Program-made: the position numbers and the translations under genes
In this document: positions 37,201 to 47,814 of the stretch, one piece after another
Layout: every line of letters starts with the position of its first letter
Position numbering within the stretch: the stretch's first letter is position 1
Source: Puccinia triticina
Taxonomy: Eukaryota; Basidiomycota; Pucciniomycetes; Pucciniales; Pucciniaceae
Direction of reading: 5' to 3'
Assembly (NCBI RefSeq): GCF_026914185.1
Contig: NC_070574.1
Span: forward strand, 2,108,501 to 2,172,500
Length of the DNA stretch: 64,000 nt
The notes under the pieces: model-generated
Told to the model about the DNA's origin: nothing
The model's input: only the letters and a program-made list of their open reading frames with translations
The model's database searches: none

Positions 37201-38240
37201 AGGAACGTAAAGACACTCGTCGAGAACTACTATTTTCCCTCTTGAATCGATGACGCTGGCGGTGCTGATTTTGGTGGCTGTTAAGTCAATGGAGTTTTTG
37301 CCAGTGCTGATGGGAATGTTGCAGTCGGAAGCCGTAGAGAAGAATGTCAAGTCGTTGAACATGTGGTGAGATGCTCCGGAGTCCAACACCAAGGGAAGCA
37401 CAAGAGGGGTGGCTGAGAACATGCTGGCGGTGGTGACGTTGGCAAATGCAGGACGAGGCTGTTGGTGGAGGTTGTGGTGGTGTGTTGGGTGGGTGCCATG
37501 CAAGGTTTCCAAACCAGTCACTTCTCAGGATGTAGTGCCCAGCTTTGGTCGTCAGTGTGGGCCGCTTCCGGGTTGTGTTGACCGTTTCTGCATCCGGGAG
37601 GAGGTCTGGTTCTGGCGCTGAGTGCTGTGGCGGTTTTCTCAGCAGGTGATTTGCGTCTGGAGGGTTCTTCTTCCTCAGCAATGTCTCTTAGTTTGCTGAT
37701 GAGGAGCTCATGGTTGCGCATGAGATCGGGCTGCATGAGAAACGAGTCGGTGAGGGCGCGACGAGAGGAACCAAGCTTGGCAACAATGTGTCCACAAATG
37801 TCTCTGCTGTTGCGAGCCTCGCCTATGGCGGCAAAGTTGGTGAGACAGCGGTCGAGGCCGTCCAGGAAGTCAAGCATGTGCCCGTTGAACCAAAGATTGT
37901 CCCACGCTGTAGTGCATCTGGTAAAGCGATGTGCAGTGTACCTTGAGTACTGTGTGGTGATTTTTCGCCATAGAAGAAAACCGTTGTCTTTGTTTTCTTT
38001 GGTGACTAGACTGGGGTAGAGTCGATTGCAGATCTTCATGCTGATGACTGCTGCAGCGTCGTTGAGTTGTTTCTTCAAAGCGCGGGCGGGGTTTGCTCCG
38101 GGTTCCACGTTGATTGCTCCCCAGAGATCTTTGTTCTTCATAAAGGTCCGCATGCAAAGGAACCAGAGAGCGTAGTTGGTGTCTCCCTGTAGAGTGAGAA
38201 GACACGCTAGTTCTTCCTTGGTTGCAATGCTTGATGCCAT
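34066..38240 (-). pseudogene. Copia-1 gag-pol
   Basis: gag starts MASSIATKEELACLL (38240) and ends in a knuckle-like CRNGQHNPEAAHTDDQSW, whose last Cys is replaced by Ser relative to Copia-2. A shift to the -1 frame is needed at 37520 to enter the protease (LDSGASHHMF, ~37380). The integrase follows (HARLGHAGVARI, GDLVGP, LVDQHTGY, FVTDGGGEF) and is broken near 36590. A long open frame, 34066-36513, carries the end of integrase, reverse transcriptase (KARICAQGF, QLNIKSAFL, YGLKQASLAWY, HVDDLIIVG) and RNase H (SSVDADWGNC, SLSSTEAEYKAL, VCIDNRGA, RTKHMDLRLHFVRD). Motif A has Asn where catalytic Asp is expected. Not functional. Confidence 0.9.
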
Positions 38241-38290
38241 TGCTTCGCTGCCCTTTTAAGTCGTTTGATTTGAGGGGTTTGTTTGTTCAA

Positions 38291-38311
38291 AGGGTCCCGA
38301 GACTGTAAATC
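38291..38311 (-). promoter_or_regulatory. Copia-1 primer-binding site, tRNA-Tyr-like
   Basis: Immediately inside the 5' LTR the + strand reads CCCGAGACTGTAAATC, sharing GAGACTGTAAATCTGTAA with Copia-2. It resembles the 5' half of tRNA-Tyr up to the anticodon loop. Confidence 0.55.
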
Positions 38312-41003
38312 TGTAAGAATAACAAGACTTAAGGTTTAAATTTCATCTTTAGTCAGCTCATGGTTTTCTTCATGAGAAAAGAAGTGAGGAAACGAAACAA
38401 ATGATAATCTTGTACCTTAAGGGCAGGGGTAAGCCTAAATGCACTCCAAAAAAATCCCAAAAGCACTCCAAAAGTGAGTGTATGGAGTGTGCACTCCAAT
38501 GATTGTTGGAGTACAGACTAGAGTACTTCAAGTCAATTGGAGTGCAGAACCGGGGACTCAAGACTCTTTGGAGTGCACCACAAAGAACTCCAGTGGCCAG
38601 GAAATGTAATGAGTGCCCATGAGTCTCACTCCATCAGATTGGAGTGCATTCCACCAGCACTCCATTCCTGATATTTCTCCTCCTCAAAAGGGGAGTGCAG
38701 TACTGTGCACTCCAGCCAGAGCTGGAGTGCCTACAACTTCAACTGGGCTATGTACAAACACACCCCACTTGATCCTCCTGATATCCATGACCTGTACAGA
38801 CCGGCATTGAGCAGATTAAAATCTCCTCTCAATGACCAGTCTGTACCAGACCGCCGGTCATTGAGGGAAATCACAGAAATCACACCTCTTGATGACCGGT
38901 CTGTGTCAGTAACCGAGGGGACTCACACCTCTCGATGACCGGCGCGGACCGGTCACACCTCCCGATGACCGGCACAGACCGGTCATTGAGGGGACTCAAA
39001 CCTCAATAATCGGTCACACCGGTCATCAAGGCTGATTAACACCTCCTCTTGATGACCGGTCATCACCGGTCATCGAGGTGAGTCACATCTCTCGATGACC
39101 GGTCAGACCGGTCATCGAGGGTCTGACCAGTCATCGAGGGTCTGACCGGTCATCAAGGGTCTGACCGGTCATCGAGGGTAATAACACCTCTTGATGACCG
39201 GTCATCTCCGGTCATCGAGGTGAGTCACATCCCTCAATGACCGGTCAGACCTGTCATCGAGGGGAATAACACCTCCTCTGGATGACCGGTGTGTACCAGT
39301 CATCGAGGGGAGGCGCTACTCTCAATGACCGGTCGGTCTGACCGGTCATCGAGAGGAGGTGCTGCTCCCCTTGGTGACCGGCACAGACCGGTCATCGAAG
39401 GGACTCACACCTCTCAATGCTCCCAATGACCGGTCGGTCATCGAGAGGGCTCACACCGCTCACACCACCCAATGACCGGTCAGACCGGTCATTGAGGGTA
39501 ATAACACTCGATGACCGGTCATCTCCGGTCATCGAGGTGAGTCACATCTCTTGATGACCGGTCATTGAGAGTAGCGCCTCCCCTCAATGACTGGTACACA
39601 CAGGTCATCCAGAGGAGGTGTTATTCCCCTCGATGACCGTTCTGACCGGTCATCGAGGGATGTGACTCACCTCGATGACCGGAGATGTCGAGAGGTGTGA
39701 GTCCCCTCGATGACCGGTCTGACCAATAATCAAGAGGTGTGAGTCCTCCCGATGACCGGTGGTGACCGGTCATCGAGAGGTGTGAGTCCTCTCAATGACC
39801 GGTCTGTGCTGGTCATCGGGAGGTGTGACTGATGACCGGTCTGTGCCAGTCATCAGGAGGTGTGACTGATGACCGGTCTGTGCCGGTCATCGGGAGGTGT
39901 GACTGATGACCGGTCTGTGCCGGTCATCGGGAGGTGTGACTGATGACCGGTCTGTGCCGGTAATCGGGAGGTGTGACTGATGACCGGTCCGCGCCGGTCA
40001 TCGAGAGGTGGGAGTCCCCTCGATGACCGGTAAAGACCGGTCATCGAGAGTAGCACCTGCCCTCGTTGACCGGTACACACCGGTCATCAAGAGGTGTGAC
40101 TGATGAATGGTCCGCGCCGGTCATCGAGAGGTATGAGTCCTCTGGATGACCGGTCGTGTGAGTCCCCTCAATGACCGGTCCAGACCGGTCATCGAGAGGT
40201 GTGATTGCTGTGGGCACTCCAAAAAAAAGGAGACTTGGAGTGCACCCCAATGCACTCCATTTGGTATTTGCTAGCTGGAGTGCAAAGCCAAAATCCTTCA
40301 CTGAGAAGGTGGAGTGCTTGGGCTTGCACTTCATTTTTTTTGGAGTGCATCTAGCTGCACTCCCCTATTTTGGGAAAAAGGAGATCTGAGAATAACAAGA
40401 GTGCGGTACGAGTTCGTTGCAAGCTGCCGATGATAACAATGAAAAAGGATTGGTGCGGAGTATTGGTGTTGAGCGTGTGAAGAGCAGATCTGAGTTGTGG
40501 TGAAAAGGGGGGGTGAACTGGTTTGAGCTGGTGTTTGGTCAAAGGGAAGTGGACAGTAGCTGGGGAAAAAAGAAACAGAGCACAGAAAGTTAGGCCTTTT
40601 ATACTTGAGATGTTTGCTGATGTGGCTTCAGAGATTACGCACAAGTTTTGGCCTGGTTAGGTCACAGGGTCCAGGGTTTTCCCTACAAGGCGTTTAGGGC
40701 GCTCGGTTGCTGGCTGGGTTGGTCCAGATCAGAGAGCAGGGTTGTGTCGACCTGACCGTTCTGGTTGGTTTCTTGGTCCATGTTTTCTTTGCCTGAATGG
40801 AGCGGTATGGCAAGGGACTGGTTAGCTTTGGCATATCAACCGGTTTGGTTGCTTTGGTTTCAGGAATGCACGGGTTTGTTGTACTTACGAATAGGTGAAT
40901 GGCTGAGTGATGCTGATGATGAGAGATTCGGGTTGTCAGTCTCCAAGTTGGGAAGTACAGGGGCTGTACCCGGGCCATTTGGGCCAGGTCCCGAATCCTG
41001 ACA
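38312..41003 (-). repeat. Copia-1 5' LTR, split by satellite element B
   Basis: The LTR parts are 38312-38426 and 40375-41003. About 60 bp of LTR present in the 3' copy (between GGGCAG and AAAAAGGAGATC) is missing at the insertion point. The insertion was therefore accompanied by, or followed by, a deletion. Confidence 0.9.
38427..40374. mobile_element. MULE-type non-autonomous element with GATGACCGGTC hairpin satellite (cluster B)
   Basis: The left end GGTAAGCCTAAATGCACTCC matches the MULE-OTU terminus GGTCAGCCTAAATGCACTCC at 18 of 20 bases. The right end (GGAGTGCATCTAGCTGCACT) is a weaker reverse match. Subterminal regions repeat GGAGTGC/GCACTCC many times, as in MULE-OTU. The core (38810-40205) is a dense array of ATGACCGGT-n-ACCGGTCAT hairpins. 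It includes four near-identical ~37-bp tandem units at 39830-39985, and large-scale inverted symmetry (GAGGCGCTACTCTC ~39310 versus GAGAGTAGCGCCTC ~39567). No coding content. Confidence 0.75.
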
Positions 41004-44000
41004 GTTTCTTGCACCGGATGCGAAGAGGGGTTGAGCTTTAGCTTTAACTTGATAGATTTATTGGAAAGGGGTTTTGTTGGATGTGAGACCACATTTTTGG
41101 AAGCGTCTTCATCATTGGACTCAGAATTGGCCTCACTAGAGTTGTCCAAGTTGTAATCTAGGTCGCTCGCTTCCAAATCCCCATAGTTGTCCACATACTC
41201 GCCACCATCTAGAGGCTCCAAAGATTTGATAACCGGGACGGATTCAACTTGAGGGTTGATCAACTTTCCCAAGTGCACAAACAGAGTATTGCCTTTGGCG
41301 TTTGGGTGGTCATTGCTTATCTTCGCAATTGATTCCCGTACATATTTCTCCTCGGAGGCGGTCCAGCGACGGGAGTAAAAGATCCAGCTGTTGAACAGAT
41401 GACAGCCTCCAATGGATGAGGCATCAGTATTCACCAGTCTGGCAATACCTTCATTTTTTTGATTGTCATGCAGCCATACACCAGTGGTGCTGCCACAGCC
41501 GCTCCGGACCACTTTGCACCAGTAGTGGTACCCGTTCCAAAATCCGCGAGAAAATAGGGTGTATGTTTCACCCGCAATTTTCAGTTGGTACGGCCAGTTC
41601 AAAGATTGCATGTATTCCTGCTGCTCAATAGGATTGGTAATTGAAGTCACTTTGAAAAAGAAATAAAGGTGTTGAGGAGGCAGTTCGTCTTTGAATGCAA
41701 GTTGTGACTTCTCCTAAACATACACCACTCGATGATTTGGATTGTTTTGCGTGTTAGAAACTACCGTGACTTCGGGTTCAAGATCGACATTCTTGACCTT
41801 CTTGGAAGGTCTAACTCTGGCTTTCGGAATCTTCTCAGTTGTACCCAAGATTGAATCACATCGACACACAAGCTCGGGTGATTTGGGAAGCCCAGTAGTA
41901 GTCCAAACATCAATCAGGCCCAAAACATCAGCTTCAGAAACATTGTTGGCTTGAAACATGCTCCTTTCAATCTTGATAGTGGTCAGTGATTGGGTTTTCT
42001 GTTCCAAGCAAGGCTTCGCCGATTTGCACATGAACTCCCTGTGCTGACAAGTTCAAACAGTCCATTCAAAGCTTTGGTTTGATTTCTCTTGGGGTCTAAT
42101 AGCAGCTCCAAGAAGAAGTTGCACAAAGCAAAGGAACCAGGCTGAAAGTTTGCTTGATGCTTTTTGTTGCAGATCTTGAACAGTTTTGACTGTCCGTTTG
42201 TCAATACAGTTCTGATGCGGCCGATCTTTCTAAGATTGAAGGTTGTTTGGGAACCAAAGTGGAGGACAAGATTATAAAAAAGCAAAGACCCTTTCCCAGT
42301 GCTGTTGCAAAGCCAGAGAGGGTTTTACAGCGCAAACAAGGATTCCATGGCGGCGGCCATCCAACATCGGTTCCTCAAGTGATCCTTGGAGGAGGCAGTG
42401 TATGATTGGTATGTTGACCACTCACTTCGGTCGACATTCTGAGATTTTTTTGGATGACTTAGATTCTTCTTCTTGGTAGAAGGATCCGGTCCGTCCAGAA
42501 GAGCAGCAGTGGTATCCGGCGGGCAACCGTCATTGATAAATTTTTGCTTTGTGGGTTTGGCCCAGCCCATCGAATGCGTAATGTTGACTTCTGGGATCCA
42601 TATTTGACAGAGATTCAACACATGAAAGCATTAAACTCTTCCTCCAAGACATTGATGTAACTAAAGAGCTCCACCATGCCTACCATTAGGCATTTCTTCC
42701 CCAAACTAGAGACATCATGAGAATCAGATTCAAATTTGAGAAACAAAAAAAAGGCTGATTGGATCCTCACCTTATCATGTAATAGACCCGATGCATGCTG
42801 GTTGTGTTGGGCAGTCCATCATTGCCGTCTGGGTGGTCATCCAACATGGGTCGACGCAAGGGAAATAGCATTGATTGGACATCGGACATTGTCCACCAGT
42901 CAAGCCAGCGCTTAGTATTAGGGAAAAGGCGTTGTATCTCGTCAATCTTCTCCTTGGGTGTAGGACCGTCTTCTTCAATTGGATCTAGTAAGGCCATGCA
43001 CTTTTTTTGGAAGTTGGCCTGAAACAAGCTAGTAAGATCTCTTGAAGCCGAGGGGAAGAAGATGAAAGGCCGAAAGGAATCATGAAACTCACATCTTGAT
43101 CTGCGGAGAGGATTGAACGATTGCGCCTCACTTGTGTCACTTGCGCGTGGAAGTGCTGGTGACACCCTTTGATAATCTTAGCCGCTCAAGTAGGATCGGT
43201 ACATGCAAAGATGTCCATGTATGCCGCTTTGAAGCCTTCAGTTTGTGCCAGCAAGAAATCAACCACTTAGCAAACCATCAGATCACGCTCCGTGGGGGTC
43301 AAGTCAAGCCAAACAAACTGTCTCAACAGCGCCAAGAAATGCAGCTTGTAGTAATTGGTGCTGAGGCCCCTAATCCAAGAAAGCTGGACCGGAATCCACC
43401 GGGTGGTTTGCTTGCAAAACATTGATGTTGTAAATAAGTAACCATTCTCAAAAAATCAATAGGTCACGTCCGATATGAGGCCTCCTTGGTAGACGTTGTT
43501 GTTTTCATCTTGAGCCAACATCCGTTCGGCCATCCACTTCATTTGGAATGTGAAGTGTTCACAGTCGGTCTGAAATCCCAACAAGATAACCAGCAGCCCA
43601 TGCCTAGCCGGAAATAATAAATCAATAAGGAGAGAATTAGAAATGAACAAGGAGATAGGACCAGACTTACTTGTTCCATTTGAACATGTCCATCAGAAAC
43701 TTATCCCCAATGCCCGCGCCTAACTTGTCAGGCACAATGTTGAGCTCTTGTAGCATAAGGCGGCGGTAATATCTCAAGCGATCGGCGTTGACCAGTAAAC
43801 TGTGAATCTCAGTCACAATTGTGTGAGGATCATTGAGGCTGTCGGTCTGACCCATCTGGAAAAAGACCCGGCAGAAATAAACAAGCTGAACATGTATGTG
43901 GAAAGAAAATCGAGCCTGACCAACCTTCAATTTCAATGCTCCTTTGGTTGGGTTCTTGACTATCTCAGCTTTGAGATCTGCACGTGAGAGGGGCTCGGGT

Positions 44001-45176
44001 TTTTTGGCTTCTGGCCATGGATGCTGGTGTAAACCTCGATGGCGGAGTAACCCCCACCCAGATGGGACGTGGAAATCAAATCGTGTGGCTGTTCCTTCAC
44101 AAGAAACCCAGATAACATTCCCCGGGCATTGTCTGGCGGCTCCTGGACACTTTGGCTTCCTGAAAGTATCAAACAGCAAGGCATTGTTGTACATGTAAGG
44201 ACATGGAGCCAAGATCTGACAAAACTCGTAAAAACTCACCTGTCTAGGTAATCCTGGAAGCTGCCCCTGGCAGTTGGGGGCGAGCCAAACCCCTGACAAG
44301 TATCCATGTCGCAAACCAGGGCCCCAAGGCAGTAGAACCTCTGGATTTTCCAGACTCCCTTTGCTCGCTTCTCCACTCCAGTGGTTTTTGTAAATCCAAC
44401 AAATCCAAAATTCACAACTACCTGATCAGCATCTTTGACAAAAATGGTTGCACCGTTGGGGTAGATTGGATAGTTTTCACGGTCCAGAGTACATCCGTGA
44501 TCAATAAATGTTTGGAAACTTGCAAGATCAAGTGGCAACTCCCACTTGGTAACTACACTCAAGGATTTAGAGACGGGAAGGTCTTCTGGGTTATTTGGCA
44601 GGACTATGCTTGATGGGTTGGACCCCGGAGGGTCACAATCTAACAAGGGAGAGGAGGACATCAGAATGTGGGCCAAGCAGGATCCTGGATGGGGGGGAAG
44701 CGCATTGGGAGAGGGGAGGAGTTCTTATGGTATGGATCAAACAGGCTGATGCCGACCGAGATTCCTCCTGATCTTCTTGATACACACGGCCTTTTTGATA
44801 GATATGTATGAACAATGTAAATTGATGAAAGTGTGCTTGTATTTCTAATGGAGAGCGGCAGAAGCTGTATTTTTACCAGTCTTGTAATCTGTTTTCTGGC
44901 TGTATGATAGTAAAATTCCATGTGGTCCCTCCAATTGGGAATTTTATACAGTGCAACCGGCCACACTGTAAATGTGGTGGTGTAATACTGTAGTTGGACC
45001 AATGAGCGTACTATAATACAAGAGCCTTTTCACAGGGTCTGACTTTGCCAGGTGACAAATTGGGTCAACACTTTGTAAAACTACACATGACCCCAGTGTT
45101 TGGGTAAATTTACACAGCACACCTTTTACACGGCCTTGTACATTGTAAAAGGCACTTTGTAAAAATCTATGTCCCC

Positions 45177-45403
45177 CTTAGTTATATGTTTTAAGCCCCG
45201 ATTGGCCCTATCTTAAATTCTTGCGGAATAGCCTCACCTGAGTCATCATCATACCTACGGGCCCCCCTGCCACACGTGAAAGGGCTATGACAATAGCTGC
45301 ATGCCAAGGTACCTCCACATTACAGGTGGAACTTGTTGTTTCAAATCCCTGATGGAAGGTTGGTTGGTTGCTCAACCGAGTTTCCATATCATTGGTCGTT
45401 TGC
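45177..45403. other. Host sequence between the MULE-USP and the duplicated phosphatase gene
   Basis: It contains the right copy of the MULE target duplication and short unique sequence. Nothing coding was recognised. Confidence 0.4.
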
Positions 45404-47373
45404 TTCCATCTTGTCCTGTAATTGAATGAGATGAGTTTTTAGGAGGGTTAGCAAGATCGTGGAGCCGGCGAAATGCATTTGGCCTACTTTTGTCACGATC
45501 TGTGATCTTGGTTTGCTGAGGTTAGAGTTGAACGATCTCCTGGAGGAATACGGCCATGATGTCGGGTTCGAAGTCTGCAAACCCCAAGATAATCTTAGCT
45601 GCATCCGATTGCAAAAACAAGAGACGCCAGTTGTTACTCGGTGTGAGACATAGATGTCGGGATCGTCTGCAAATGGTCAGAGCATCTCCAACGGTCCCTG
45701 GATCGCGCAGACCCTGGGTCGCGGCCCTGGACCACATGTAACGGGGTATCCCAGGCTTGGTCCACAGCCGACTCGCCAGAAATCGAGACCCAAAAAGAGG
45801 CTGGACCAACTTGTTGTCGGCAATACCACAACTTGCCCTTCGAGCCACACAGACAGATGACCAGCTCCTGGTCATCCTTCCGATTCTTGAACACCCGCCA
45901 GTCATCCTCTCAATAACCGGCCATGTGCATCATGCCCGGTCATCAATAGGGCATCCAGTCATGGTCATCATTCTCGATGCCCGGTCATCGGTCTTGATGA
46001 CCGGTCCTCAGTCTCAATGCCCGGTCTTTGGTCTTGATGACCGGCCATCAGTCTTGATGCCCAGTCATCGGTTTTAATGACCGGTCATCAGTCCCGATTC
46101 TCGGTCATCGGTCTTGATGACCGGTCATCACTCTCAATGACCGGGCATCGGCTTCGATGACCGGTCATCCGTCTCGATGCCCGGTAATCGGTGTCAATGA
46201 CCGATCATCAGTCTTGATTCCCGGTGATCGGTCTCAATGTCCGGTCATCCTATTGATGACCGGTCATGGGCATCGATGCCCAGTCATCCTATTGATGATC
46301 GCTCATCGGCAGCGAGATCCAATTGAATGAAAAGAGGATCAGCCAGTAGGTGAGGTGGCGTGCGGTATAGGTGTGCGTGGGGTGCGAGCTGGTGCGAGGT
46401 GTGGTCCAAGAGGCAAGTGTCGGGTTGGAGCAGACTCGCCACAAGTGGAGGGCTGTGGCGAGTTGAGGCGACTCGGGAGGCGTTTGGCGAGTCGTATAGC
46501 GAGTCCGTTGGACCCCGAAAACTCGCCCGACTCGCTAAATTGGGGTCGCGAGTCCCGCTTTAGCGAGTCCGTTGGAGATGCTCTCAAAGCGACGTCCATG
46601 CAGCATCCTTTTAATTGTGATCGAACACTTTGACTGGCTTCTGACCATCCAAATTTCCCTGTTTCAAAAAACGGACTGGGTTGGCAAATGACAGTGCACA
46701 ATGGTAGATAATAGCATAGATTTCACTGCTTACCAGCATCAGATCAATGTGCGCCGGCTTCGATTTGCGAGATGCCTATAATTTGTTCCAGTCCGAGTGA
46801 CAAGTCAGGCCGAGGACTAGAAAGAAAAATTTAGGCAATAAACATCCATACCGAAATCATTGGGAGACTAACCACTAAATGTGTGCTTGCCGCCCCTGGC
46901 AAAACTAGTATTCAAAGTGCCAGTCCCAGCATATATTTTTCGACAGGACATCTCCATTCTGGTTTCCAACAGGGTGCTAGCTCGATCCCGGTTTCGTTGC
47001 TCTCATTGACTCGGACGAATCTACGACGAGTTGTTTTGAAGGAGCTTGTCGAATGGCCTTGGGAGGAGGGCATGTGTTGGAGAACTGATGACGAACGAGC
47101 GTGGCTTGAGGATCAACCCGAGACCGAGCTCTGCCCGCCTCATGGCTGCTGCTTGCGGATCTACTGTGGAGATGGGGGGAGAGGAAATAAAAGCAAGTAC
47201 TTAATGACGATGGTGAGGAAAGAGGGAGAAGGTGGCGGATTCATGCAAAGGCACCGCCGATCTTTTCTTTTGGTACTGAATTCTTTGCCGCGATTACGTC
47301 AGCCTCGCGGGACAGCAGGGGACAGCCAGAGAACCGCCAGCCGAGCCGGCCGGTCATCACCGGAACTGTCGTC
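45404..47373 (-). pseudogene. Partial duplicate of the synaptojanin-like gene
   Basis: This follows the parent gene from 6967 to 9880 in the same orientation. It keeps intron-exon patches such as FEPDIMAVFLQEIVQL (parent SFQEIVKL), the IYAGTGAL region, the first exon (CPPHGCC strand opposite MRRAELSLG) and the 5' flank. It lacks the parent's 7230-7310 and most of the Sac exon (parent ~7766 joins directly to ~9470, at 46967). It is interrupted at 45680-46583 by a Harbinger-type element. With the catalytic Sac motif and most of the 5-phosphatase missing, it cannot encode an active enzyme. Confidence 0.9.
45680..46583. mobile_element. Harbinger-type non-autonomous element with GATGACCGG hairpin satellite (cluster C)
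   Basis: The termini GAGCATCTCCAACGG and CCGTTGGAGATGCTC are perfect inverted repeats flanked by TCA (45677-45679 and 46584-46586). GAGCATCTCCA is identical to the end of the autonomous Harbinger at 10052. The parent gene supplies the empty site (TCA followed by GAGCGACG near 7327). The interior (45905-46310) holds ~20 alternating GATGACCGGTCATC and GATGCCCGGTCATCGG units. The flanks are rich in GACTCGC/GCGAGTC words. Non-coding. Confidence 0.93.
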
Positions 47374-47814
47374 CAATCCGCGGCTATGTTAGCAGCCCGT
47401 GGAGGAATTTATCTTTGTAGCGCGTACTGGCGCGCTCTTTTGGTTGACTCTTTCAACAACTAATGTAGGGTAAATTCCTCTTAGTCATCTAGAGCAGCCC
47501 GAGATTCCTGTTCTCTCCAAGCTGCTCGAGTATGGGTTGTGGTGGGATGGAATCCCTTTCCCTCTCTCTTTGCCTCCCGCAAGCACTTTGATTCTGCTAG
47601 CTGGGCCTTGAGAGGAGAGGGGGGCGGGTGCCTTTCAGGTCACCACACTCCATCTAGGCTGTCTAGGGACATCTCCCTAAGGTCCGAGCCCAACCCGTAA
47701 CTCCAGGGGACTGGAGCCCTGCTCGGAGCTAGCCTATCCACACCCAACTCTAGCTACCGTGCTCCAAATCATTTCCTTGCGCCGCTGCGCAGATTGTAAC
47801 GCATTCATTACTAT

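Larger units (their letters stand above)
33405..41003 (-). mobile_element. Ty1/Copia retrotransposon (Copia-1), full-length but defective
   Basis: LTRs lie at 33405-34209 and, interrupted, at 38312-41003. The 5-bp target duplication GTTTC sits at 33400-33404 and 41004-41008. gag-pol runs leftward from 38240. The two LTRs differ at about 20 positions over ~740 aligned bases by eye, so insertion was not very recent. It inserted into the last part of the MULE-USP gene. Confidence 0.95.
33270..44676 (-). pseudogene. MULE-type transposase fused to USP-like cysteine peptidase, broken by Copia-1
   Basis: Exons run from MAHILMSSSPLLD (44676). First comes a GCM/WRKY-type zinc-finger-like region (KPKCPGAARQCP, then LRHRGLHQHPWP, ~44020-44160). 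The DDE transposase region follows (GGLISDVTY, WIRGLSTNYYKLHF, IKGCHQHFHAQVTQV, RWLDWWTMSDVQSMLFP; ~42780-43700). PPDTTAALLD comes next, then a peptidase-like domain: Cys box NRCWMAAAMESLFALY (~42365), His box GFWNGYHYWCKVV (~41525) and VWLHDNQKNEG. This order resembles ubiquitin-specific proteases (C19). In-frame stops occur (~43250 and ~43160), and Copia-1 splits the C-terminal codons: HPVQE at 41010 continues as TSQKVDTN at 33400 and ends at 33270. The protein is non-functional here. Domain calls rest on motif memory only. Confidence 0.65.
32872..45176 (-). mobile_element. MULE transposon with USP-like peptidase (MULE-USP), ~4.7 kb plus nested Copia
   Basis: Terminal inverted repeats of roughly 180 bp (GGGGCAGATGATTTTTAC at left; GGGGACATAGATTTTTAC on the opposite strand at right) share GATTTTTACAAAGT and TGTGTAGTTTTAC blocks. 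A perfect 9-bp target duplication CTTAGTTAT flanks it (32863-32871 and 45177-45185), typical of Mutator-like elements. It carries one degenerate multi-exon gene on the minus strand and is interrupted by Copia-1. Confidence 0.9.

Noticed and set aside
38810..40205. CRISPR-like regular repeats with spacers
   Set aside because: Units are hairpins of variable length with related, not unique, spacers in a eukaryotic transposon context. No cas genes are present.
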